DNA of 64,000 nucleotides. Source: Coix lacryma-jobi var. lacryma-jobi (taxonomy: Eukaryota > Streptophyta > Magnoliopsida > Poales > Poaceae). Positions within the stretch are counted from its first letter, which is position 1, and every line of letters begins with the position of its first letter. The position numbers and the translations under genes are program-made. Shown here piece after piece: positions 1-11,641 of this stretch. The stretch covers positions 97,128,177 through 97,192,176 of the forward strand of contig CM019827.1 of assembly GCA_009763385.1 (NCBI GenBank), written 5' to 3'. The notes under the pieces were generated by a model. That model saw nothing but the letters and a program-made list of their open reading frames with translations. It was not told the DNA's origin and did no database searches.

Positions 1-1944
1 AGGCACGTGGGGGAGCTCGAGGCGCTGCTTCGAGAACCGTCGAGCAAAGTCACGGAGGGGCTCGTCCGCCGCCTGCCTGCAACGCCGTAGGTCCCAGGGG
101 TTGCCTGGGCGCACGCAAGTCCCTTGAAATTCCCGTCGAAGACCCTGACTAGGTCGGTCCAGTCATCGATCCGATCTGGCGGGAGCCCCTCGAGCCACCG
201 GCGGCGGTGTCAGAGAGGTAAAGTGGGAGTTGGCGTATGATCACACGGTCGTCATTCTTCGCTCCGCCCAGTTGGCAGCCTAGGCGGAAGTCCGAGAGCC
301 AGAGCTTGGGCTCGACCCCCCCGTCATACTTCATGATGTTGGTCGGTGGTCGGAAGCGGTCGGGGAGGGTTGAGCTGCGGATGGCCCGACTGAAGACTCT
401 GGGGCCCGGAGGCTCGAGGATTTGCCGGTCCTCGTCGCTGTCGTAGCGCCCCCCTCGATGGGCGCTATAGCCGCGCTCTTGGGCCCCCTTGTCTTTGCGC
501 CGGCGTTGATGTCGTTGCGGGCGTCATTGGGGTCTCGAGGTGGCCGGTTATCGACGATCCGTTCCCGGACCGGCCTAGCTCGAGAGGCGTCCGGCTGGTG
601 GACGGACGTCTCGCGCTCGTGCGGGGCGGGCTGTTGCTGGTTCCTCCGAGGCCGCCCCGCGCCGCCACGAGGCTGAGCTCTTAGCCTGCTGCACAGCGGC
701 TGTCTCGAGGAGGTTCTTCATTTCCCCAAGCATACGCCTGGCGTCAGGGTTGGAGACGGCGGGTAGATCACGGAGCAGCATTGCCGCCACCACCACGTTC
801 TGCCCGGCTCGCGGGAAACGCACCACGGGGCGTGCTGGCGCCCCGTCCTCGAGGATCTGCCGGTGGACCTCTCGAGCTCGGCCACGAACACCGGCGCCTC
901 GAGGCTGGGCTGGCTCTTGAGCTAGGGTTTTCTCGAGCTGCAGCAGGCGTTGTCGATCCTCCTCAGCCTTGGCGATGGCTTCCCGCAGCTGCGCGAGCTG
1001 CGCCTCTCGGTCGTCGCCGTGCCGAGATGGTGCAGCCCGTGCCGGGGGGTCGTTCCTCCCCTGAACACGTGATCCGCCTGCCGCAGCCACGTTTCCGGGC
1101 TCTTCGAGGTTGAGCGCCGGCCTGGTGTCGTCGTCGCCGTCGTCCTCAGCGTCGTCCACGGCCCCCTCGAGCTGGAAGCACTCCCTGGTGGGGTCCCAGA
1201 GGTCAGGGTCGTGGTAGTCGTACTCATCGGAGTCAGAGCTACTGATTGCGCGCTGCCCTGGCTCGTGCCGGGACCGCAGCTCGTGGCACCACTCCCCGAA
1301 GGTGGCTCGACGTGGTGGCTCGACGGCTCGTGAGAGGCCGCGGTCGACGTGCGCAGGGTAGACGATCTCCAGGTCGGCGGTGGCTCGTAGGAGTACGCCC
1401 GGACTCTCCTCCCGCTCTGTGGCCGCCCGGTCCTGTCGGCGTTCATCGAGGCGGTGGGCGCCGACAGCTGCGGAGTTGTTGAGGCCGAATGGGGGCCACT
1501 GGCGTTGAGCGCGGTACACCCCGTGCGGGAGGAAGTCGGGTGGTGTCGACGGAGCATGGGTCGGGGGCCTCTGGTCGGGCTCCCGGTCCGTGTGCATTAC
1601 GAACGCGAACTCGCTGGGAGAGTGCGCGCGCGCCCTAGAAGTCTCCGGTCGCGCGCCAGACAGGTTCCCCATTGGGGACTCTGCGCCAGCCGCGGGAGAG
1701 TGGACGTGCGCCGCGGGCACCGCCTGTGTCCGCGACGGCGGTGCCGACGGCGCCGCTCACGAGGTGGCGACGCGTGGTGGTGCGGGCGACGCGCCACGCC
1801 TCTCGCGAGGGGTGGCGTGACACGTTCTCCGCTCGGCCCTCCGTGGAGAGCAGGGTCAGCTCGTTGCCGTTGCCGGTGGCCAGGAACTCGAGGCTCCCGA
1901 ACCAGACGACGGCACCAGCCGAGAACGAAGAGGGATGAAGCCAT
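1..1944 (-). pseudogene. gag region of Ty3/gypsy element 1 (decayed, runs off the left edge)
   Basis: This is the capsid-type (gag) gene of an LTR retrotransposon read on the minus strand, downstream of the LTR at 2003-3369. The longest open stretch is 575-1720 (381 codons). It holds an acidic segment, then a charged coiled-coil-like run of Arg, Glu, Gln and Leu. The same frame reappears at 149-334 with a KYDGGVEPKLWLSDFRLGCQ-type segment, which resembles the start of the retrotransposon gag domain, so stops near 575 and below interrupt one former frame. The start is uncertain: an ATG at 1944 is close to the primer site but lies in another frame from 1720. Pol is outside the window. Family assignment (gypsy, Tat-like) is an inference from the gag wording and the primer site. 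Confidence 0.7.
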
Positions 1945-1983
1945 CCAGGAAACAACGAGAAATCGGCTCGGACACGCGAAGGC

Positions 1984-2002
1984 CCCTACCTGGCGCGCCA
2001 AC
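1984..2002 (-). promoter_or_regulatory. primer-binding site of element 1
   Basis: Directly inside the LTR the minus strand reads GTTGGCGCGCCAGGTAGGG. This is the TTGGCGC-type tRNA primer site seen in many plant gypsy elements. It fixes the LTR border and the minus orientation. Confidence 0.7.
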
Positions 2003-2283
2003 TGTCGGTGTTTCGAACCTGGGGGTATGACACCAACGAGTAATATGATCGCGTGCTCTCTTCCTGGATGGTGATGCAAGATGACACAAGGATTTATCCT
2101 GGTTCGGGCAAAGAAGGCCCTACGTCCAGCGGGGGAGGAGGTTCTTATATTACTTGCACCTAAGTGCTTGTACAGGGGCGAATACAAACTCGATGAGCAT
2201 GGACCGGAGTCCGGACTTGAGTGTGTGGGTATATGTGCATTCTAACGTGTTTTTAACCGGCGGAATGAGGGCCCTGGTGTCCC

Positions 2284-2291
2284 CTTTTATA
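2284..2291 (-). promoter_or_regulatory. TATA box of element 1 LTR
   Basis: The minus strand reads CTCTATAAAAGGGG about 280 bp before the LTR/primer-site junction, a usual place for the LTR promoter. Transcription would run towards the gag. Confidence 0.6.
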
Positions 2292-3004
2292 GAGCAAGGG
2301 GAGGCCAGGGTTACACAAGGGTATTACAGGTGTCGGGGCGTACTGTGCCCAATACGAAAAAGGGTAGGAACCCTATCTTGTCGAAGACATTGTAGCCGAC
2401 GTGGGCGTTGCTGTTGAAGCGTCCTTGGGGCGTAGCCTCCATCCTGGGCGCGGACGTGGAGGCGTGGCGAGGTGGAAGCCGTACAACACCCATCCCGGAA
2501 CGTACAGGACGCGGCGAGGTCCCTCCGGGTCTTGGCGTACCTGTCCTCCAATAGCGTGAAAGCAGTTAGGGCTCGAGGGGCGCAGAGCCGGCCTCAAGGT
2601 AGCGCCTACGGGGGGCTCGAGCCCCTGCAGGTATGGGCAAGTCCCGTGAAAATTGATCGAGCGGTAGGCATCCGGGCCTCGAGACGTGGCTTGGACGTGC
2701 AACAGCGTAGGGCATGGGTTAACAGTGTCTCACTGGTGCCCTTTCGCCCATACTTGTGGTGAAAACGAGACTTTACTCTGCCCTAGTTCACTGTGGCACA
2801 CGTCGGATTGCAGAGGATGTGACTGGAGTAGGTGGAGGTATTAAATGCGCGGTATGGAGCCGGCATCCGATGTCTGCGCCGCTCGAGGGAAGCATGTAGC
2901 GTCTCGAGGGAGGGTGCTGTGTGCCAGAGGGGCTCGAGGTCCCCGCGTGGGGTCTCGAGGTGTGGTGTTCGGCTGTGAGGGGCTCGAAGGGTAGTGGAGC
3001 GCTT

Positions 3005-3240
3005 GCCCGAGGCCTGACGCGGAGGGCTCGGGCGAGACGGAGAACGAGAGTTCGCCCGAGGCCTGACGCGGAGGGCTCGGGCGAGACGGAGAATGAGAGT
3101 TCGCCCGAGGCCTGGCTTGGAGGGCTCGGGTGAGACGGAAAACGAGCGTTCACCCGAGGCCTAGCTTGGAGGGCTCGGGCGAGACGGAAAACGAGCGTTC
3201 GTCCGAGGCCTAGCTTGGAGGGCTCGGCTCGGTGGGCCAG
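3005..3240. repeat. 49-bp tandem array inside element 1 LTR (about 5 copies)
   Basis: Copies beginning GCCCGAGG recur at 3005, 3054, 3103 and onward at a 49-bp step. Each unit holds an inverted pair GCCCGAG ... CTCGGGC around GCCTGAC/GCCTGGC and GGAG, so each can fold into a hairpin. The last units are diverged. The same unit occurs at 18310-18676 in element 3. Confidence 0.9.
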
Positions 3241-3369
3241 CGTTGTAGGCCTCGAGGGGTTGGTTTTTTAGGGGGTTAGACTTAGTTAGGTCTGTTATTA
3301 ATTGGTGTCCTAGGTTTAACCTATTTGTTTTGCGTTGATTGGGGGTACCCCTTTTGCGGACCCCCGACA

Positions 3370-6300
3370 ACCGGACGCTGTACCTTGTAGGCATGTCCTT
3401 CTTCATCTCGTTCCACGACCACGACGGTGCTTACAACCCGATCGGTGGCCGCTATGTAGATAAGCAGGGTTTCACCATCCCTTGGTGCAGCCAGCAAGGG
3501 TGGCGTTGTTAGGAGCTGCTTGAGTTCTCGAAAAGCGGTTTCAGCATCCTCGGACCACTCAAACTTCTCGGAAGCTTTGAGTAGCTTAAAGAATGGAAGG
3601 CCTTTTTCTCTGAGCCGTGATATGTAACGACTTAGAGCCGCCATACAGCCGGTTAACTTTTGGACGTCTTTTACGCTTTTAGGAGGCTTCATCTTTAGAA
3701 CGACCTGTATCTTTTCCGGGTTTGGCCTCAGGCCATCTTTACTTACTATGTTGCCTAACAGGATGCCGGAAGGAACCCCAAAGGTACATTTTTTAGGGTT
3801 AAGTTTCCATCGGAACTTGTTGAGGGCTGCAAAGGTTGCGCGCAGGTCATCTACCAGTGTATGAGCTGATTTTGTTTTTACGATGATGTCATCGACGTAA
3901 GCTGCCACGAGCTCTTCTCGGATTTCTTCGGCTAGGCATTTTTGTATTGCCCTTTGGTAAGTGGCCCCGGCGTTTTTGAGACCAAACGACATCGTAGTAT
4001 AACAATATGTGCCGAAGGGTGTGATAAACGATGTTTTAGGCTAGTCTTCTTCTCTCAGAGAAATTTGATGGTATCCAGAATAGCAGTCTAGGAATGATAA
4101 GAGCTCGCATCCGGCCGTGGAGTCGATGAGCTCATCGATGCGAGGTAAGGCGAAGGAGTCTTTAGGGCAGTGTTTGTTGAGATCGGTATAATCAACACAC
4201 ATTGTCCATTCTTTATTCTTCTTTTGAACTAAAACCGGGTTGGCGAGCCACTCCGAGTGATACACTTCTTTTATAAAACCGGCAGCTAACAACCGGGTGA
4301 TTTCTACCCTAATAGCCTCCTTCTTGTCGCGAGCGAACCGTCGTAGCTTTTGCTTGATTGGTTTGGCGGTCTTCGAAACGTCCAAGGAGTGCTCGACCAG
4401 CTCCCGAGGTACACCGGGCATATCCGCAGGTTTCCACACGAGGACGCTTACGTTGTCCCTCAGAAAGTTGATGAGCGCGCTTTCCTATTTGGGGTCGAGG
4501 TCGAGCCCGATGCGCGCCGTTTTGCTTGAGTCTCCTTCGACCAGCTCCACCTCCTTGAAGTCCTTGCTCCTGGTCGCGGCACGCTTGGCTTCCTTGACTG
4601 GGATAGACTGCTCCTCTGGGGCCACTCTTACTGCATCCACGCGGGTTTCCTCCATGCGGATCGACAGGTCGTGGGCTTGAGCGGTCGCGAAGCTTTCCTT
4701 TTCGCATTCATAGGCCGTGGAGATGCTCCCCCTGATGCTTAAAACGCCGTTCTCAGATGGCATTTTTAGCAGGAGGTAAGTGTAATGCGGAATCGCCATG
4801 AACTTGGTAAGGGCGGGGCGGCCCAATAATGCGTGGTAAGATCCCTTGAAGTCTGCCATGATGAAGTTGATGTAGCAGATGCGATGGCAATCCTTTGTTC
4901 CAAACTGGACTGGTAAGGTGATTTGGCCCAAAGGCTGAGAAGCTTGGGATGGTAGGATCCCCCAAAAAGGGGCATCGTATGGTTCCAAGTCGCCTATCGC
5001 GATGCCGAGCTCTGGTAACGCATGCTTGAATAATATGTCGAGGGCACTGCCACCGTCAACCAATACCTTCTCGAATCATACTCCATCGATGGTCGGGTCG
5101 ACAACAAGTGGGAAGCGACCAGGTTCAGGAACCCTGGCCCACTGATCAGCTCTGCTGAACGAAATTTCTTGATGTGACCAGGCCAAATAGTTGGGGTCTG
5201 AGATTCTTTCGTCAACTCGGTCGACGGAGTAGACTGCTCGCTCCATTAGCTTGCGGATTCTCTTGTCAGCCAGGATTTCTCTGCCGCCGAATATGGTGCA
5301 TACGGACTTTTCGGCTTCTCTGAAGCCGCCGTGCTTCGGGTTTCTTCCCGGATCCTGGTCATCCTCATTATCCTCTTGAGGGCCCTTTCCTTCACGTCTA
5401 GTCGAGGGTCCGTCCTCTGTATCAGGGTGCTGCTTCTTCGAGCCATTGCGGAATATGGCTTTGAACCCTCTACATTCCTCCATCGTATGTCCTACGCCGG
5501 GGTGCGCCGGGCAGTCCTGCTTCAGGATTTTGGAGTAGGATGAGTCATAATTGCGCTTGCCTCCCGCCTTGGTGTTATTAACTTCATTACCCGGTGCTCG
5601 GCCAGGGTTTGATTGTCTTCTTCTCTCGTCACGGCTGTCGTACCTTCGGTTAGGGTGGCGGTTATCCCTAAACCTTTCACGGCGGTCATCTTGGGCTTCG
5701 TCATGTCGGTCGCCACGGTAGTCATTGCGCTGGCGGTCGTCATGCCGGGGCCTCGGTTCCCGGCGGTCATCCGCGAGCTGAGTATTATATTCTTCTGCTC
5801 GGGCCTAGCTCTGGGCTATATTAAGGAGTTCCTCAACTGTTCGTGGCTCTTTTCGTAGCAGCTTGTTCCTCAGCCCTTCATGGTGGTGTAACCCTCTGAT
5901 AAAAGCCGAGATGGACTCGTCGTCCGTGACATTAGCTACCCGAATGCGGGCATCAGAGAATCGGCGGATGTAATCTCGCAAGAGTTCGCCGGGGCGGTCT
6001 CTGACACGCTCTAGATCATATTTGCTAGCGGGTTGTTGACAAGTTGCTTTGAAGTTGGATATGAACGCCTTTTTCAGGTCGGACCAACTATCGATGGAGT
6101 CTGAAGGTAAGCTCAGGAGCCACTGGCTTGCAGCTTGGTTGAGGACGACTGGCAAATAGTTAGCCATAACATCTCCTCCTCCGCCAGCTGCTCGGACCGC
6201 AGTTTCATACAGCATGATCCACTGGCGGGGGTCCGCCTTTCCATCATACGACCTCAGGTCGTGGATCTTGAAACCTCTAGGCCAAACGATAGATCGGAGT

Positions 6301-7676
6301 CTTCTCGTGAATTGTCTTGGACCGGTGAGGGTTTGATCCAAGAGACCATGCTCGCGATCCCATCTGTTACGCCTCTCCATCTCTTGACGGAGCCTCGTAT
6401 CTTTGGAGTCTTCGATGTAGTTGCGCAGGTCGGACCTTTCATTAATATGTTCGCGCAAGTCTCGAGGCTCAGCACTTGGATTGTTTCCAGCGCGCTGGTC
6501 GGGCCCGCCGCCTGGGCGCCTTCTGTGGTTATCGCGCTGGTCCTGGTTGCTGCTGGACTCTGGGTGGGGGTCCGTTTCTCTGTGGCTTCTCCGAGATCCA
6601 GTGGGAGCAGCGTGGGATGGTCCTGCCACCTGGTCTTGGACCTGAACCAGAGATGCCTTTAGATATGCTCCGAGCTGCTCGAGTTGAGGTGTGACTGGGA
6701 GATTCTCGACCAGGTTCATGGCCATAGCCAGATTAGCTTGCGGGGTTCGATGTACTTGGTGGTTGCCGCATATGTCGAATGCATCGTTTAAGTTGTGCTG
6801 TATGCGGTGGCCTCCAGGAGCTTCGGCTGCTCTCCGAGTAGCTCTGTCAGCGTTCCTAGCCAAACGCTGGGCTTTGGCCTCGTCTGTCTCACCATCGACC
6901 GCCGGCTCGTCGTGACTCACAGCGAATACCGAGCCCCCGTAGCGCGGGAGGGGTCCGAAGCCTGGGGGATAATCCGGCGTCTGATCTGGTGAATTGGATC
7001 TGGTCGATCCAGTGCTTGAGGCTGAGGCGGTGTTTGCAACGGAAGTGACGATCGCCATGCAAGCGTTGGCGCCAGATTGCTTGAAGTTTGGCGGCTGCTC
7101 CTCAGGAGTGCACCGGTCCTTGGTGTTATCCTGAAAGAGTCCCATGACTTGCTCCTCATACGCCGAGGCCGAGTTCGTTAGCCCATGAGGGAAGGTAGGA
7201 ACAAAAAGGCTGTGTTTCGCCCTGCTCGGTTCAGACTCCTGAGGAGGGCAAAATGTGACAGAGCGACCCGTAGGAGCGGAAGTGATGACCAGGCCGGTTT
7301 GAAGTTGCACGTGTCTCTTGGCATGAGCCGGTCATCGAGTTTGCTGCCACTCCCCTTCGTCATGCTTGAGCTGAGGCGGACGATCTCCGATCGCATCTGC
7401 CAAAGCAAGGGTTTCGGCGATGCCCGCCGTGACCCGATCGATAGATTCGATCAGATCAGAATTGTTGAGGCGCCATCCTTGGTAGCGAGGAAGCGTCGTT
7501 CTGCTTGAGGGTTCCGATCTTGGCGTCGGTGCTCCTGGTAGCTGAGGTGTTTGGGGTGCCTCCATGTTCCCGATCGCTGGGTCACCTCCGGTAACCCACG
7601 AAAAAGACCCGACGGTGATCATCAGGCCCGCCGGAAGGTCCATGGAAACCGGAAAAGAAACCATCCGAGTTGTCAT
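3370..7676 (-). pseudogene. gag-protease-RT polyprotein of element 2, five in-frame stops
   Basis: One reading frame runs from an ATG at 7676 to the element 1 insertion at 3370. Gag holds a NYLPVVLNQAASQWL segment and a LLRDYIRRF motif near 5960-6180 (retrotransposon gag domain). The protease has VDGGSALDILF at about 5060. The RT has the YVDD catalytic box at about 3898. In-frame stops lie at 7332-7334 (TGA), 5805-5807 (TAG), 5076-5078 (TGA), 4485-4487 (TAG) and 4041-4043 (TAG), with no frameshift seen between them. The reading frame breaks right after an RPV tripeptide, where the inserted LTR starts. The element is dead and nested, and its 5' LTR promoter survives. Confidence 0.85.
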
Positions 7677-7694
7677 GACGTCCGCACGCACACT

Positions 7695-7713
7695 CCCCAC
7701 GGTGGGCGCCAGC
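7695..7713 (-). promoter_or_regulatory. primer-binding site of element 2
   Basis: The minus strand reads TGGCGCCCACCGTGGGGAG just inside the LTR. It is the same class of primer site as in element 3 (TGGCGCCGACCGTGGGG), which supports placing both in related gypsy lineages. Confidence 0.75.
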
Positions 7714-8229
7714 TGTCGACGGAATATAGTCGATAGCCCACCTAGGGGTATGCCCGAGGTGGTAGATTAGCGGGGAAGGCGCGTGGAACGACGATACGGA
7801 CGTGACACAGGGACGAAACTAGATGAACACGGGGGTTTTATCCAGGTTCGGGCCGCCGAGTTCAGCGTAATACCCTACGTCCTGCGTCGAGTTGTCTATT
7901 CTGTATATTGATCAACGTGTTTTTGAGAGGGGGGCCCTGCTCGCCTTATATAGCCATGGGGAGCAGGGTTACAGATCCTAGTAGATCGGATCTCATGATA
8001 GAATAAGGAAACCTAGTCGATTACAATCCTATATCGTAGAGAACACGATATCTTTCCTAACCGACTACGCTTCCTTGTCGGAGAAGGCTCCTACGCCGCC
8101 ATCCGACCAGCTGGGCCGCCTGCCAGACCAGCTGGGCCTCGACGCCACGGTCCTTCACATTGAATTGGGTCAGCCTTCATGAAGCAGCCCAAGTCTAGCC
8201 GTGAGGACACCTGGGTTTATACCCCCACA
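7714..8229 (-). mobile_element. 5' LTR of element 2 (516 bp)
   Basis: The plus strand begins TGTCGACGG at 7714 and ends CCCCCACA at 8229; on the minus strand it therefore starts TGTGGGGG. A TATATAAG box lies at 7945-7952 (minus). The primer site TGGCGCCCACCGTGGGG lies at about 7696-7712 directly inside. No partner LTR is in the window. Confidence 0.85.
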
Positions 8230-9790
8230 GCGTTGTACGGTTGACCTCGCCAAGAAGGCTAAAGTCCTTGCCTACGAATCAAAGAACACGAGCAAGAACA
8301 AGAAAGAATGCAACCAAATTGCAATTGAATGATTAATCTCACGAGTTGGGGTCTCACAAACCGACGAAACGACGAAACTATTATGAACAAAATAATATAA
8401 GCAAAACCCAAAACCCTAACGAGGGTGACGACTACTGTTTATAGACCCTAAAGGTCATCACTCCCCTAGACGTGCCCCTCTAATGGGCTCACGGACGATA
8501 CACGGCCCAATGGACCAAAAACGGCGATGCAGCACCGGGACAGATTCTGTGTGCTGACTTGTTTCAATGATTACCGTTGACTCAACATGAATTTTGATAT
8601 GGGACCAGAACCATTGGTTAACTTATTAAGATAGCTTTCCAACGATATTTGGTTCGTCAAAAACGGAGTCTGTACCCAACCTGGGTGACCAGTTTAGTGC
8701 TGACTTCTCCTGGACTCCAAAACCGACTCAAAGTCAACTTGGTTTTGGTCTCCAACTTGCATCAGACGCCCTTGCTAGTCCTCCATGTCTCCAAGCCTTC
8801 CTCTATGCATCTCTGGGTCCTCTCCATGGTTCCTAATCAACATATAATCATTAGATAGCAATCTATTCTCAAAAACATATAAAGTGTTACTTAGGAACGA
8901 ACTCACCTCTAAATTTAGTTGACGCGCGTGAGCTCGTGTCATTGGACCATGATAACTCAGCGGAGGATGATTGTGTGTATCCAAAGGAGTGTTGTCCTCA
9001 TCAGGGTTTATCTCTACTTTTAGTGGTGACGTTAGGAAGTACCAACAACTTACAAAAGAGAATAGAAGTTGATCACCAGAGAAATCTCAGACGCAAGACC
9101 TTGAAAAATCTTGAATCCGCAGGTACAATGTGTAGAAGCAGCATCGACAAGCCGGTACTCCATCCAAATCTCTTCACTCTCTCTCTCTTCTGGTTCTAAT
9201 ACAAGACTAGATTGTAAACCTAAACTAGAGAAGAACTAGTCTTCTTCTTGAAAGTTGGCTCTAGAGAGGTTATCCTTTCATGGGACACCTCTGATCCTAA
9301 CTGGAGAATATGAATTATGAACAAGGATGCTTTATCTTGGGGGTCTGGGGTCTGCTTATATAGTCTGGTGGGATGAACAGTGACCCTTGGATCAAACCGA
9401 CTTCAAACAAGGGCCAAGATGCATAGTAGAGGCCAGTTGGAAGCCGTCACACGAAGGAAAGGAGGATTCCAGGTGGGCCCAGGCTGGCTGACCTAGAGGT
9501 GGGGCCGGCCGGCCCCACCTGACAAGCCACTAGACTCCCGCTTTTGTTCCGGTGTCTTCTAGTGTTTTCACGTCCTTCTAGTGTCAATTTCGGATCCGTT
9601 TGCGCAATATTCATATTGTGGTTGGATTCTTCCCTTTCCCAGCTTCTGTTTAAATATCTGAAAAATAATAATTCACAGAGGTGTGGAATTCTGCCAGTTT
9701 AGTTCCTGAAAACTTATGGTGGTGATGGTTCTAGGGTGTTCTAGAGACTTCCCAAGTCGTATCCATCAAAGACTTTCTCTCCAGGACTCT
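8230..9790 (-). other. LTR-like remnants, probably minus strand
   Basis: No gene is seen. Two stretches have LTR character on the minus strand: a TATAAACAG box near 8440 followed by an AT-rich leader up to the element 2 border, and a TATATAAGC box near 9355 followed by a similar leader. A perfect GC-rich palindrome is at 9497-9520. These look like leftovers of older retrotransposons into which element 2 inserted. No termini could be fixed, so this is a weak call. Confidence 0.35.
9497..9520. repeat. 24-bp perfect palindrome
   Basis: The sequence AGGTGGGGCCGG is followed directly by its reverse complement, with no spacer. It lies about 140 bp upstream of the TATATAAG box near 9355 when read on the minus strand, so it could be an LTR promoter element. 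Confidence 0.85.
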
Positions 9791-10269
9791 AAATATAGCA
9801 AATGATATGTCTGTTTCGATCGTCTCGACGAGCTCTTCGCAATGGTGTACTCTAAATCATCATTTGAGACACTTTTATGTAGTGAAATATTCAAGATCCT
9901 ACAAAAAAAGTGAGAACACCAAAACTTGTAGAACACATTAGTATCAAACCCTACAACTATATCGATGATTATGTTTATACCCTTTTTTCACGTTTTATTG
10001 ATGGCTTATAATGGGAGATAAGTACCATCAACACTTATGTAACATGATGAAGTGCTTGAGAACTGGAGTGTCGCATTTGAGTGTTGAGCTATGGCTGTTG
10101 ATTGCACTCAACATTGTTAATTTGAGGTACAACTGACCCTAAGCCACTTGGTGAGGACCAATAGGAGGACGAGCACGACTATAAGACTGCTCCTGGAGCT
10201 TTCTCTTCTTCGCATCCATTTTCTTGCGCTTTGTTATTATCTAACAAGTTTATGTAAGTGCTTTGTAAA
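9791..10269. other. no gene recognised
   Basis: AT-rich sequence with no open reading frame of note, no terminal repeats and no family that I recognise. Confidence 0.5.
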
Positions 10270-10445
10270 AAAAAATATTAGGCTATTCACCCTCTTTAGC
10301 CATTTATGAACTTTCAGGCCCAAACCACCAAACTGTCCATGTCTGGTTTTGAGGCTGAAACCAGCAAACCATCCTTCGATGGTTTTGAGACCCAACCCAC
10401 CAAACCATTCATCCCCGGTTTTGAAGACCAAATCGGCAAAACCTC
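10270..10445. repeat. decayed hairpin repeats related to 62773-63031
   Basis: Three to four units of a GGTTTTGAGGC ... AAACC type follow one another. The clearest is CTGGTTTT-gaggctg-AAACCAG near 10350, with stems of seven bases. The units resemble the much better kept hairpin array at 62773-63031, so this is probably a fragment of an old LTR of that family. Confidence 0.5.
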
Positions 10446-11641
10446 ACGCACGTCTCGTCAGGTGTGACTAGCCGATGTCGACGCATGTCCGAGCCTCGTC
10501 AATCTTGACACCTTTACCTTCCTTCTAGACTTGATCGATGCCATCTACATCTCCCACGTAGCTGCGTGTCCAACCTAGCTCCGTCAAATGCTATGACGCC
10601 ATCATCCTTCTTCTTGACTTGGTCGACACCATTTTCATCACTTATATACTCTTGCTCTTGTTGATGTCCCTAGGTGTCAGCCACCGTGGCTTGTCCTTCG
10701 GCGCCCTGGTCCCTTAGTCTAAGTCTCATGCCCGTTCTTCAACGCTCCCAGTTCATTGACACATCCCGTCTCTACTTGACCTTCATCTCGCCATCGATCC
10801 CTCAAAAACATGTTGCACAACACACTTTGTACAACACTTAACGCAACACAACACAACACAACACCTTCTTCAGTTAGCCATTAGCACAATCAAGCACATA
10901 TAGAATATGACTAAACCAAAAAAGCCTCAAATCTTTTATATATGTGTCAATTATCCATCACTCACACAGGGTCATGTCTTTACTATGTGTTCACATATGG
11001 TTTAGAGCGGGTAGGGTCAACTACATGCATGTATCAGGATGGATTGGAATCGTGTGGATGCGTATCACCGGGGACATGGGTCGCTGACCCTAGCAGGTCG
11101 TAGATGCATTAAGTCGGACGAGAATTTAGATGCTGGTAAATGTATCGGAACTTTTATACGTCGGGTTGAGGCACCGACCTAGCCGAAGAAGTGCTTCTTC
11201 TTGAGTGGGTTCGTAGATGAGTGACTCCTTGACACACCAGTGGTTGCGAGACATATTAGCAAGGTCGAGATGGGGGTTCTATGTGCACAACCTTTGTATT
11301 CATTTTGACTAAGCTCGAATGACAAAACAGGAGTGTCATACAAATGGAGGAGGGCTCCATCTACTCGTACAAAAGTTGTTATTAATTTGTTTAGACATAA
11401 GATCTAAGCTTGACCACATATGGTATGATGTATAATCCTGTCATGTAAGCTCCATATCCTATCATGCATATGATGCGGAAAGATTTACCTCATACGATAT
11501 TTATCTTGGTGTCAAGCTTAAATATATTTTTGCAAATGATTTTTTAGAATTCTAAAAATGTGAAATTCTTAGGAAGAAATGACTAAAAAAACAAAATTTA
11601 GACGAAACCACCTTGAAGACTGGCAGAAAAACCGTGTAATC
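10446..11641. other. no gene recognised; short CAACA microsatellite
   Basis: No coding sequence or transposon border was found. A run of ACACA/CAACACAACA-type repeats lies at about 10840-10863. The rest is unremarkable intergenic DNA. Confidence 0.5.

Larger units (their letters stand above)
2003..3369 (-). mobile_element. 5' LTR of gypsy element 1 (1367 bp)
   Basis: The plus strand begins TGTCGG at 2003 and ends CCGACA at 3369, a perfect 6-bp terminal inverted repeat. A primer-binding site lies just inside (below 2003) and a TATA box at 2284-2291. The outer border falls exactly within the pol reading frame of element 2, so element 1 jumped into element 2. The flanking base run ACCGG at 3370-3374 should be one copy of the target duplication; the other copy is off the left edge. 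The LTR holds many CTCGAGG motifs and a 49-bp tandem array at its upstream (U3) end. Confidence 0.85.
3370..8229 (-). mobile_element. Ty3/gypsy element 2, 5' portion (LTR, gag, protease, RT), truncated by element 1
   Basis: The minus-strand order is 5' LTR 7714-8229, primer site, gag, protease and reverse transcriptase. The frame stops abruptly at 3370, where the element 1 LTR begins. RNase H, integrase and the 3' LTR must lie beyond the left edge on the other side of element 1, if they are still present. The element interrupts older LTR-like sequence to its right. Confidence 0.85.
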
